Below, piece after piece: positions 1-9,464 of a stretch of DNA of 36,575 bases. Source of the stretch: an uncultured Verrucomicrobiota bacterium (GTDB taxonomy: Bacteria > Verrucomicrobiota > Verrucomicrobiia > Limisphaerales > UBA9464); assembly GCA_903880005.1 (NCBI GenBank), contig CAIRNV010000035.1:1-36575 (forward strand), in the 5' to 3' direction. The notes under the pieces were generated by a model. It was given only the letters and a program-made list of their open reading frames with translations. It ran no database searches and had not been told where the DNA came from. The translations under genes and the position numbers were made by a program. The number at the start of each line of letters is the position of its first letter. Position 1 is the first letter of the stretch.

Positions 1-738
1 GGCATCTTCCTGGTCACCGGCCCCACCGGTTCCGGCAAGACCACCACCCTCTACGCCGCCCTCAACGCCATCGTCGGGCCGGAACTCAAGGTCATCACCG
101 TGGAGGACCCCGTCGAATATCACCTCCATGGCGTCAACCAGATCCCCGTCCACCACCAGGTCGGCATGACCTTCGAGAAGGGCCTTCGCGCCATCCTCCG
201 CCATGATCCCGACGTCGTCATGATCGGCGAAATCCGCGACCTCGAGACCGCCGCCGCCGCCACCCAGGCCGCCATGACCGGCCACCTCGTGCTGTCCACC
301 CTGCACACCAACGACGCCGCCTCCGCGCCCATGCGCCTCGTGGACATGGGCGTCGAACCCTTCCTGGTCGCCTCCACCCTGATCGGCTCCATGGCCCAGC
401 GACTCGTCCGGCGCATCTGCCCCAAGTGCAGGCAATGGGCCGTGCCGGACGCCGCCAACCTCCCGAAGGACCTCGTCCTGGAGCCCGGCGCGCAGCTCGC
501 CCGCGGCGCCGGTTGCCCCAACTGCCGCAACACCGGCTATCGCGGCCGGTCCGGCCTCTACGAGCTTCTGGTCACCTCCGATGCCATCGCCGAGCTCATC
601 ATCGACCGCGCCCCCTCGCACCGGATCATCCATGCGGGGCGTGCAACGGGCCTCCGGCTGCTGCGCGAGGATGGCTGGGTGAAGGTGAGGCAGGGCGTCA
701 CCACGCCGGACGAGGTCGTCCTGTGCACCGCCTTGTAG
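1..738 (+). CDS. GspE/PilB-family secretion or pilus assembly ATPase, 5'-truncated by the window
   Basis: This is the C-terminal 245 residues of a hexameric AAA+-like ATPase that powers type II secretion or type IV pilus assembly at the inner-membrane base. The reading frame is open from the first base, so the start lies outside the window. Visible motifs are Walker A (GPTGSGKT, residues 7-14 of the fragment), the Asp box VEDPVEY, Walker B ([10 protein letters not shown], about 71-80) and the His box [12 protein letters not shown] (about 94-105). A tetracysteine zinc site follows (CPKC at 140-143, CPNC at 172-175), typical of GspE and PilB. The stop TAG is at 736-738. The GspF/PilC gene follows after five bases, the standard pairing in one operon. 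GspE and PilB cannot be told apart without the N-terminal domain or pseudopilin neighbours. Family call certain, subfamily open. Confidence 0.95.
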   Translation, partial: GIFLVTGPTGSGKTTTLYAALNAIVGPELKVITVEDPVEYHLHGVNQIPVHHQVGMTFEKGLRAILRHDPDVVMIGEIRDLETAAAATQAAMTGHLVLSTLHTNDAASAPMRLVDMGVEPFLVASTLIGSMAQRLVRRICPKCRQWAVPDAANLPKDLVLEPGAQLARGAGCPNCRNTGYRGRSGLYELLVTSDAIAELIIDRAPSHRIIHAGRATGLRLLREDGWVKVRQGVTTPDEVVLCTAL

Positions 739-743
739 CCCGC

Positions 744-1943
744 ATGCCCCGCTTTACCTACAGCGCCTTGTCCGATTCCGGTGCCACCACCCGCGGCACC
801 GTCGAGGCCGACTCCCAGGCCGCCGCCATCCGCATCCTGGGCGAGCGACGCCTCTACCCCGTCACCATCGAGGGCGATCCCTCGGACCCCGCCAGCAAGC
901 CGCGACGGCGCATCAAGGCCGCCGACCTCGGCGCCATGTACTCCCAGCTCGCCGACCTCCTCGGCTCCGGGGTCCCGCTCCTTCGCGCCCTGGATTCCCT
1001 CGGCAAGTCCACCGTCAACCCGTCCCTCAAGCAGCTCCTCAAGGAGATCCGCGCTGCCGTCGCCGACGGCCGTTCCCTGACCGACACGCTACGCCAGTAC
1101 CCGGAGGTCTTCCCCGTCCTGCACACGGCCATGATCCAGGCGGGCGAGCGGGCGTCGTTCCTGGTTGATGTCCTGCGCTCGCTCTCCTCGTTCATCGAAC
1201 GATTCGAGGAGCTTCGTTCCAAGGTCATGGGTGCGCTCATCTACCCCGCCTTGCTGGCGACCTTGGGCACGCTTGTCATGGTCGCCGCGTTGCTCTTCTT
1301 CGTGCCCAAGTTCGAGCCGCTCCTGGCCAACGCCAAGAAGCCGCTCCCGTCCGAGCTCCTGTTCGCGTCGTCGCGGCTGCTGCGTTCCTACTGGTACCTC
1401 ATCCTCCCCATCCTCGGCGGCTCGGTGGCGGCCCTCGTCACCGCCCTGCGCAGCGACAGGCACCGCCGCACCCTCGAGGCATGGCGCCTCAAGATCCCCG
1501 TTGCGGGCCCCGCCCTCCGGCTCCTCGCCATCACCCGCTTCTGCCGCATCCTTGGCACGATGCTCGCCAATGGCGTCCCCCTCCTCTCCGCCCTCCGCAT
1601 CGCCAAGGACGCCACCGGATCGGACCTTCTCGCCGACCGCATCGCGGAGGCGACGGACGCGGTGCGCGACGGCAAGCGATTGTCCGAGCCCTTGGCGGCG
1701 GGCGGGTTCATCCCGGAGCAAATCCTCGCGATGATCACCGTCGCCGAGGAATCCAACAAACTGCACGAGGTCCTGCTCCAGATCGCCGACACCGTCGAGC
1801 GCCGCACCAACCGCCAGGTGGACCAAGCCGTCCGCCTCATCGAGCCCGTCATTCTCTGCGCCGTCGCCGCCGCCATCGGCTTCCTCGCCCTCGGGCTCCT
1901 CCTCCCCATCTTCACCATGGCCTCCGCCTTGGGGTCGAAGTAG
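744..1943 (+). CDS. GspF/PilC-family inner-membrane platform protein
   Basis: A polytopic inner-membrane protein of 399 residues that couples the GspE/PilB ATPase to pseudopilin or pilin assembly. The ATG at 744 lies five bases after the ATPase stop and gives the family-typical N-terminus MPRFTYSALSDSGATTRGTV. A longer upstream reading in the same frame only overlaps the ATPase gene and was rejected. Two cytoplasmic T2SSF domains (about residues 68-190 and 270-390) contain the usual repeated features, including LADLLGSGVPLLRALDSLG in the first and LGTMLANGVPLLSALRIAK in the second. Hydrophobic segments lie near residues 162-190, 216-237 and 365-393, matching the three membrane spans of the family. 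Length is normal for GspF/PilC (about 400). The pseudopilins and secretin are not in the window. Confidence 0.95.
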   Translation: MPRFTYSALSDSGATTRGTVEADSQAAAIRILGERRLYPVTIEGDPSDPASKPRRRIKAADLGAMYSQLADLLGSGVPLLRALDSLGKSTVNPSLKQLLKEIRAAVADGRSLTDTLRQYPEVFPVLHTAMIQAGERASFLVDVLRSLSSFIERFEELRSKVMGALIYPALLATLGTLVMVAALLFFVPKFEPLLANAKKPLPSELLFASSRLLRSYWYLILPILGGSVAALVTALRSDRHRRTLEAWRLKIPVAGPALRLLAITRFCRILGTMLANGVPLLSALRIAKDATGSDLLADRIAEATDAVRDGKRLSEPLAAGGFIPEQILAMITVAEESNKLHEVLLQIADTVERRTNRQVDQAVRLIEPVILCAVAAAIGFLALGLLLPIFTMASALGSK

Positions 1944-2008
1944 GGGACCACGACGCATCCGGCCTGGCCCGCCTTTCGGTTCAGGCATTGGGAAGAACGG
2001 AGCTGCGG

Positions 2009-2036
2009 CAACGTCCGGGTAGGCTCAACGTCCGGG
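2009..2036. repeat. Short direct repeat upstream of the AlbA_2 gene
   Basis: The 11-mer CAACGTCCGGG occurs at 2009-2019 and again at 2026-2036, a 17-nt period, just before the ATG at 2043. It could be an operator or chance. It lies where a promoter or ribosome-binding region would be, and no clear Shine-Dalgarno sequence is visible beside it. Confidence 0.4.
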
Positions 2037-2042
2037 CAAAGC

Positions 2043-3902
2043 ATGAGCCACGTTGACCCCATCCTCCGCCAACTGGGGGACTTCATCCGGCAAGGCTGGC
2101 TTGAGGGGGTGGAGACCAAAAGGCTTGAGATCAAGCCCGTTCCCTCGGACGGCGTGGGCTGGAAGGAGATCCACAAGAGCGTCAATGCCTTCCTCAACAC
2201 GCGCGGTGGCATCCTGGTCCTTGGGGTGAGGGAGGAGAGCGTGGGCGGTGCGCGGCGCTACGTCCTGTCCGGGTGGAATGATGCCGCGGAGAACAAGCTC
2301 AAGGAATTCGCCGGGTTGTTCACCGATCGAGGGGGCATGAAGCTGAACCTGGCCGCGAGCTTCCCCTTGATGGAGTACCGGGACTTGTTGGGCCAGCGGG
2401 TCGCCGTGGTCCACGTGGATGAATTGCCCGCCGACCGTCGGTACGTTTTTTACCAAGGCACCGCCTGGAGGCGCGTGCTGACGGGCGACCACAAGATTTC
2501 GGAAAGTGAGGTGGAGGCGCAGGAGGAATTCCGGGAGGAAGCTGCCCACGCCAAGGAACTCCAACCGGTCCACGGCATGACGGAGGCGGACCTCGACCTG
2601 ACCAAGCTCAACGAGTTCATTTACCAACTGAACCAGCCCACGGCGGTCGAGACGCTGAAGCCGGACATGCCCTCGGCACGGGCGTTTCTTGCGAGGCGAT
2701 GCTTCGTGAAGGACGGCCATGTGACGCTTCTGGGCGCGCTGGTATGCGGCAGCCATCCCGGCGACCGCCTGGGCTTCCGAGCCCATGTTCACGGCTACGT
2801 GGACGTCCCGCAGCAGGTCGCGCAGGACAAGCAGGACTTCGTGGACAACGTCCTCCCGTTGATGGAGGGAAGCCTTGGGTACGTCCTGCGGAACATCCAA
2901 GTGGGCATCCGCGCCGAGGGGGGCGGCACCCGCACCCCCCAGTATCCCGAGGAGGTCCTCCGCGAGACCGTCAACAACGCCCTCGCTCATCGCGATTACT
3001 CGGTGAACAAGCAGGTCATCATTGCGATCAAGCCCGGCGTCCACATCGCGATTCGCAACCCCGGTCGGTTCCGCCAGACGCTTCTTGTCGAGCATGGCAA
3101 CGCCGAGGTGCCCGTCCTGCGCATCCTTCCCGAGGCGAAGCCTCGCAACCCCAAGCTGGCGGACGTGCTCCGGGTCTATCGCAAGTGGGAGGGGCGCGGC
3201 ATCGGGATGGCGACGTTGGTGAGCCTGTGCCTCGCGAACCGCCTGGACCTGCCCTACTACCGCATCCATTCGGAGGAGGTGGAACTTTTCCTGTGCGCGG
3301 GGCGCCTGCTGGACGAGCCCATGGAAAGGCTGTTCGCCTCCTTGGACCGGTACATCGCCACGCGGTTGGGCGGCGGCGAGCTGAATGCCGAGCAGAAGGG
3401 CGTGCTGGCTTACCTGATCAAGTCCGAGTGGGCCAACGAGCGGGTGCGGCACACCATCCTTTTGACGCCGGACAACAACCACTTCGCCGCGTTGGGTTCC
3501 TTGGAACGCGCGGGCTTGGTCAGCAAGCACCCGGACGGCACCTCCTCCTGCCCCATCTACATCCCCGACCGCGTCCTCGTCCGACGCGAGTACTCGAAGG
3601 AATTGCGCGAGATCTTCGGGCCGGCCTTCGACACCTTGGACGAGACGGCCAAGGGTGCCCTTGGCGTGGTGTACCGGCACAACCACTACTCCCGCTGCGC
3701 GCAGGCCAGCGCCAAGCAGGCCGCGTTTGCCCTTTGGTACGAGAGGAAGGGACCCGCGGGCGACATCCGCGAGTTTGACGCCTTCTATCGAAAGGTCCGA
3801 AACACGTTTAACAAGCTGCAAAGGGCGGCGTTCGTCTCCAAGGTCACGGGAACCCATGGCTACGTGCTTCGGACGGACTTCAAGCAGGCCAACCTGCTGT
3901 GA
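2043..3902 (+). CDS. AlbA_2 (Schlafen-like) domain and GHKL ATPase-like protein, COG2865 type
   Basis: A 619-residue soluble protein. The N-terminal part (about residues 15-140) looks like the Schlafen/AlbA_2 putative nucleic-acid-binding domain, with LEIKPVPSDG followed by VNAFLNTRGGILVLGV. The middle (about 290-400) resembles the HATPase_c_4 fold, with ETVNNALAHRDYS as the N-box-like helix near 306-318, and the C-terminus reads like winged-helix segments. Proteins of this build are annotated as transcriptional regulators or ATP-binding proteins, and relatives occur in defence islands. The biochemical role is unknown. The ATG at 2043 is kept because the AlbA_2 domain begins soon after it. 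The gene sits between the secretion genes and a palindromic repeat cluster that starts 12 bases after its TGA, and its codon use looks less C-ending than its neighbours. Both hint at acquisition but do not prove it. Confidence 0.8.
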   Translation: MSHVDPILRQLGDFIRQGWLEGVETKRLEIKPVPSDGVGWKEIHKSVNAFLNTRGGILVLGVREESVGGARRYVLSGWNDAAENKLKEFAGLFTDRGGMKLNLAASFPLMEYRDLLGQRVAVVHVDELPADRRYVFYQGTAWRRVLTGDHKISESEVEAQEEFREEAAHAKELQPVHGMTEADLDLTKLNEFIYQLNQPTAVETLKPDMPSARAFLARRCFVKDGHVTLLGALVCGSHPGDRLGFRAHVHGYVDVPQQVAQDKQDFVDNVLPLMEGSLGYVLRNIQVGIRAEGGGTRTPQYPEEVLRETVNNALAHRDYSVNKQVIIAIKPGVHIAIRNPGRFRQTLLVEHGNAEVPVLRILPEAKPRNPKLADVLRVYRKWEGRGIGMATLVSLCLANRLDLPYYRIHSEEVELFLCAGRLLDEPMERLFASLDRYIATRLGGGELNAEQKGVLAYLIKSEWANERVRHTILLTPDNNHFAALGSLERAGLVSKHPDGTSSCPIYIPDRVLVRREYSKELREIFGPAFDTLDETAKGALGVVYRHNHYSRCAQASAKQAAFALWYERKGPAGDIREFDAFYRKVRNTFNKLQRAAFVSKVTGTHGYVLRTDFKQANLL

Positions 3903-3914
3903 CGATCACTTGGT

Positions 3915-3994
3915 CGGGACGATGCAGTTGGGAGGGAAGTGATTGCTCGATCTGCTTCGCAATCACTTCCCTCCCAACTGCATCGTTCCGGCTA
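3915..3994. repeat. Shortened, almost perfectly palindromic derivative of the 167-bp element
   Basis: The arms 3920-3946 and 3959-3985 are exact reverse complements over 27 bp, around a 12-nt loop (3947-3958). Both arms match the left arm of the full element (CAGTTGGGAGGGAAGTGATT, but with GATGCAG where most copies have GATTCAG). The loop TCGATCTGCTTC contains right-arm sequence (TCGATCTGC). This looks like an internal deletion or rearrangement that left mainly the element tips. It abuts the full copy at 3995, and the junction itself forms a small palindrome (GTTCCGGC-TAA-GCCGGAAC). It lies at the 3' end of the AlbA_2 gene, where the hairpin could end transcription or stabilise the mRNA, although no U-run follows. 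Confidence 0.85.
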
Positions 3995-4161
3995 AGCCGG
4001 AACGATTCAGTTGGATCGGTCGTGCTTGCTCGATCTGCTTGCGCAAATCCTTCGTCCTTCGCTCGTTACGGGCCTGGCACTGGCCCGCGCCTCGCTCACT
4101 CCTCGGCTTGCGCAAGCATCTGCTTCGCAATCACTTCCCTCCCAACTGAATCGTTCCGGCT
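3995..4161 (-). repeat. 167-bp palindromic element, copy 1 (reverse orientation)
   Basis: Full-length copy, inverted relative to the other four. Termini are AGCCGGAACGATTCAGTTGG and its reverse complement, a perfect 20-bp inverted repeat. The apical stem is CGGGCC/GGCCCG with loop TGGCACT. Reverse-complemented, it differs from the copy at 24713 at about seven positions with no indel. It lies between two convergent genes. The TAG stop of the minus-strand gene (4160-4162) is made from the AG at the element tip plus one flanking T. Confidence 0.93.
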
Positions 4162-5089
4162 AAGGGTCCCGGGCGACGTCCGGCCTGGGACACCGAAACA
4201 GCAAGGGGCGCCGGTCTTTGCGGTCGGCCTTTCGCGCGAAGCCGTTGTTGTCGATCAGCACCCAAAGGTGCGTCGCATCCACCCAAAGGCCCTCGGCCAT
4301 CCCGATGCCGAGGGGGACGGAATAGGCATTCGCGGGGGCGCGCTCGATGGCCGCATAGTCGAACTGCGCGAGCGTCCGGTGAGTCTTGGGATCCACGCGC
4401 AGGATGAGTTGATGCGCCCGGCACAAGACCCACAACGACCCGTCCTGCCAGCAAAGGTCCGAGTACGGCACGTCGCGAGAGTCCCGCCCTCGCGGCGATG
4501 CATGGAAGTCGTCCACCACCCGAAGGCTCCCAAGATCCACCACGACGATGCGGCCCGTGGAGCGCTCGTTCGCCACATAGAGCCGGTCGCCGCCCATCGC
4601 GATCCCCTCCCACGATGCGTTGGGATCCTTTCCCAACCAGCGCCGGACCGGGCTCCAGTCAATGGCCAGCCGCTCCGCCTCGCCCCCATGCCCCGGGGTG
4701 CGAAAGATCCAGCGGTCCTTTTCCGTGCAGAGGTAAAGCCGCCCCTGGGCATCCAAGGCAATGCCCTCCAGGTCGGGAAGGAACCGGGCCTCGCCACTGG
4801 CCCTTCGCAGGGCGTCGAGGCCGAAGTACTCCGGAGCGGCCGTCAATCGGCCGGTTTCATTCGTCGAGAGCACCAGGCGAAACAGGGGGGCTTGCTTGTC
4901 ATTGGCCACGAGCCACGAGCCATCCGGCAACCGCGTCAACGCCGAGGCGTCGAAGCGGCCCGGCGGCGGCGTCAGGAGCCACCGCGCATCGCTCGCGAGC
5001 TGGTACTCCCCGGGGGCCGGGCCCGTGGGCGCACCGGCTAACGCCCAGCACATTCCCATCACCCACGACACGAGGACCCTCCACGCCAT
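4160..5089 (-). CDS. Secreted phytase-like (esterase-like/SdiA-regulated) beta-propeller protein
   Basis: A 309-residue exported protein. Starting at the ATG 5089-5087 it begins MAWRVLVSWVMGMCWALAGA, a signal peptide with a cleavable end near AGAPT. An in-frame ATG further upstream (near 5157) would bury that signal and was not chosen. The body has blades typical of the phytase-like/SdiA-regulated propellers: DLEGIALDAQGRLYL, SWEGIAMGGDRLYVANE, YSDLCWQDGSLWVL and AEGLWVDATHLWVLIDNNG. Substrate and reaction are unknown. The frame ends at a TAG (4162-4160) formed with the tip of the 167-bp element, but the last blade (PLLFRCPRP) looks complete, so the protein is probably not truncated. It runs convergently to the AlbA_2 gene and divergently from ligA. 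Confidence 0.8.
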   Translation of the reverse strand: MAWRVLVSWVMGMCWALAGAPTGPAPGEYQLASDARWLLTPPPGRFDASALTRLPDGSWLVANDKQAPLFRLVLSTNETGRLTAAPEYFGLDALRRASGEARFLPDLEGIALDAQGRLYLCTEKDRWIFRTPGHGGEAERLAIDWSPVRRWLGKDPNASWEGIAMGGDRLYVANERSTGRIVVVDLGSLRVVDDFHASPRGRDSRDVPYSDLCWQDGSLWVLCRAHQLILRVDPKTHRTLAQFDYAAIERAPANAYSVPLGIGMAEGLWVDATHLWVLIDNNGFARKADRKDRRPLLFRCPRPDVARDP

Positions 5090-7347
<2,258 letters not shown>

Positions 7348-7412
7348 GCCGGGTGCCCAAAGGCGCCGCCGATCGGGCGGAACCGGTCACGAGCGGAAGG
7401 TTGGCAGGATGC

Positions 7413-7443
7413 AAAAAGGGGCCCCGGCGAACCGGGACCCCTT
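7413..7443 (-). terminator. Rho-independent terminator of the duplicated-domain gene
   Basis: Read on the minus strand, the stem AAGGGGTCCCGG pairs with CCGGGGCCCC around TTCG and is followed by TTTTTG. It lies 37 bases past the stop of the minus gene at 7480. The plus strand has no T-run, so it should act only on the minus transcript. Confidence 0.85.
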
Positions 7444-7479
7444 GCATGAAGCCTGGCCGTGGGACGGCCGTGGCAGCGG

Positions 7480-9240
7480 TTACTGGTAGCGGAAGACGAG
7501 GTTGTTGCCGTCCACGGAGACGGACACGCTGTTGGCGCCCTTGACGCGATAGAATCCAGCGGCGTCAGAGGGCTTGGGCAGGGTGATCTTCTTGCCGGCC
7601 GCATCGACGGTGGCGCCCGAGACGCTGGAGTAGGTGCCCGAGAGGGAGGAGGAGCCCACCAACTCGATGGCGGGGGCAACGGGGGCGACGCCGCGGATGA
7701 TCATGCCGCTGATGCCGCCGGAGTTGTCCTCCATCTCGGCGAACCAGAGGTATTCGCCGGCCTTGAGGGTGACCGTGACGGTGCGGGGATTGCCCGTGGG
7801 AGTGGGCACGCCGCCGACGTCGAGGTTGACGCCGGAGTAATTGCCGGTGTTTTGGGCGGCAGGGATCTTGAGGCCCTTGATGTCGTCCACCCAGACCTTG
7901 CCATAGCGGCCGTTGCCATCGGTGGTGCGGCCCTCGAAGACGGTGACGTTGTAGGTTCCGGCGGGAAGCCCGGCGAAGCGCATCAGGACCTCGCTGCCGG
8001 CGGTGTCGGGATTGCGGTAGAGGTAGTCGTCCTTGACGATGGCCGGGACCACGACGCCGTCGTAGATGGCCTCGTAGGCGTCCTTGGTGGGGTTGTTCGC
8101 CGTCTGGCCCTGGGCGGGATCGATGCCCAGGGATGCCGTGAGGGCGGCGTTGTCCATCATGGTGACGGTCACGTTCTTGAGCGCGAGCTTGGAGGCGTCC
8201 TTGAGCTTCCACGTCACCTCGGTGCCCTCGGCGTTGGCCGTGCCCTCGGCGCTCTCCGAGCCCGGGGTCACGTTGATGTTCGGCTCCGCGAACGTCCACG
8301 TAGGGATCACCGTCCAGTCGGCCAGCGGCGCGGGAACCTCGCCGGCGTCATTGGCGCGCTCATTCTCCAGGTGGCCGAAGTCGATCTTGAAGAGACCCTG
8401 CGAGTTGGCGATGTCCACGGGGGGCGGGACCGACGTGACGGACCGGACGATCATGCCGCTGATGCCGCCGGAGTTGTCCTCCATCTCGGCGAACCAGAGG
8501 TACTGGCCCGCCTTGACCTCGACGGTGACGGTGCGGGGCTGGCCGAGGGGCACGGGCACGCCCGCGGCGTTCACGCCGGCGTAGTTGCCCGTGTTCTGGC
8601 TGGCGGGCTCGTTCTTCCCGTTGATGTCATCGACCCAGACCTTGCCATATCGGCCGTTGCCGTCCGTGGTGCGGCCCTCGAAGACCGTCACGTTGTAGAA
8701 GCCGGGGTTGAGGCCGCCGAACCGCATCAGGGACTCGGAACCGGCCGCGTCCGGGTTGCGGTACAAGTAGTCGTCCTTCACCACCGAAGGCACGACGACG
8801 CCGTCGTAAACGGCCGTGAGGCCCTCCTTCGTGGGGTTGTTGCCCGTCATGCCCAGCATGTAAGGGGGCGCGTTGGGATCCAGGGCCTCGGTCAGCTTGA
8901 GGTTGTCAAAGATGGTCAGGGTGACGTCGTTGTCACCGCCGCCGGAGAAGTCCTTGAGCTTCCAGGTCACCTGCGTGGCCTCGTTGTTGGCCGTGCCATT
9001 GATGCTGGCCGACCCGGGCGAGACGTTGGCGTTGGGGTCGAAGAACGTCCAAGTGGGGATCACGTCCCAGTCTTGCAGCACCTCGGGGAACTCCCCCGTG
9101 GGGGTTCCCTCTGAATCGACCTTCTCGCGCTCGTTCTCGAGGTGGCCGAAGTCGATCTTGAACAACCCGGCCGAGGCGGGGTTGGTGATGCCCAGTGAGG
9201 CGACCGCTGCCATGAGCAGCATCCAGCGTGAGTTTTTCAT
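7480..9240 (-). CDS. Secreted protein with two tandem near-identical domains and a C-terminal tail domain; function unknown
   Basis: A 586-residue exported protein. The ATG 9240-9238 gives MKNSRWMLLMAAVASLGITN with cleavage after NPASA at about residue 24. An upstream ATG in frame only adds a non-signal leader. Two copies of a domain of about 250 residues follow (about 25-275 and 281-525). Both begin GLFKIDFGHLENER and share DYLYRNPD, GRTTDGNGRYGKVWVDDI and YLWFAEMEDNSGGISGMI. The final 60 residues form a separate small domain (ITLPKPSDAAGFYRVKGANS). No catalytic motif is recognised, and a carbohydrate-binding or surface role is only a guess. At DNA level 7699-7752 and 8449-8502 are identical over 54 bp, which indicates a recent internal duplication or gene conversion. 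It ends at a clear terminator and is probably monocistronic. Confidence 0.85.
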   Translation of the reverse strand: MKNSRWMLLMAAVASLGITNPASAGLFKIDFGHLENEREKVDSEGTPTGEFPEVLQDWDVIPTWTFFDPNANVSPGSASINGTANNEATQVTWKLKDFSGGGDNDVTLTIFDNLKLTEALDPNAPPYMLGMTGNNPTKEGLTAVYDGVVVPSVVKDDYLYRNPDAAGSESLMRFGGLNPGFYNVTVFEGRTTDGNGRYGKVWVDDINGKNEPASQNTGNYAGVNAAGVPVPLGQPRTVTVEVKAGQYLWFAEMEDNSGGISGMIVRSVTSVPPPVDIANSQGLFKIDFGHLENERANDAGEVPAPLADWTVIPTWTFAEPNINVTPGSESAEGTANAEGTEVTWKLKDASKLALKNVTVTMMDNAALTASLGIDPAQGQTANNPTKDAYEAIYDGVVVPAIVKDDYLYRNPDTAGSEVLMRFAGLPAGTYNVTVFEGRTTDGNGRYGKVWVDDIKGLKIPAAQNTGNYSGVNLDVGGVPTPTGNPRTVTVTLKAGEYLWFAEMEDNSGGISGMIIRGVAPVAPAIELVGSSSLSGTYSSVSGATVDAAGKKITLPKPSDAAGFYRVKGANSVSVSVDGNNLVFRYQ

Positions 9241-9464
9241 GTGCGTTAGGAATGTGTTGGTTCTTCGCAAGCTTTTGATGCCGTGTATCGGAGAGCCTTG
9301 ACAAAGGTGATGAAACCGGGGGGAACGATGCAGATTGCAATGCAAACTTCCCGGATGAGTCAAATGGAATTATTGAAAACTCTTTCGCCGCCACTGGCCC
9401 GCCGCGTCCCGCCCCCGTGTTCGTGGTCGTCGTGTCTCGCCCGTCGCATTAGAGTGCCGACCGC
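9241..9464. other. Divergent promoter region between the duplicated-domain gene and the tricorn-like gene
   Basis: A 224-bp region that is AT-richer than its surroundings. It holds the perfect 8-bp palindrome ATTGCAAT at 9334-9341 within repeated TGCA words, a possible regulator site. TAGAGTGC, a -10-like word also found before speA, occurs at 9450-9457, but no good -35 lies 16-18 bases upstream. Likely TTGACT or TTGTCA -35 boxes on the minus strand lack good -10 partners. Confidence 0.4.

Noticed and set aside
2025-3857. Minus-strand open frame (610 codons) opposite the AlbA_2 gene
   Set aside because: Antisense shadow with no recognisable domain; the plus strand carries AlbA_2 and GHKL motifs.
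7459-9114. Long plus-strand open frame (551 codons) opposite the duplicated-domain gene
   Set aside because: Its translation is a Val/Gly/Asp/His-rich low-complexity string typical of antisense frames in GC-rich coding DNA. The minus strand has a signal peptide, conserved duplicate domains and a terminator.
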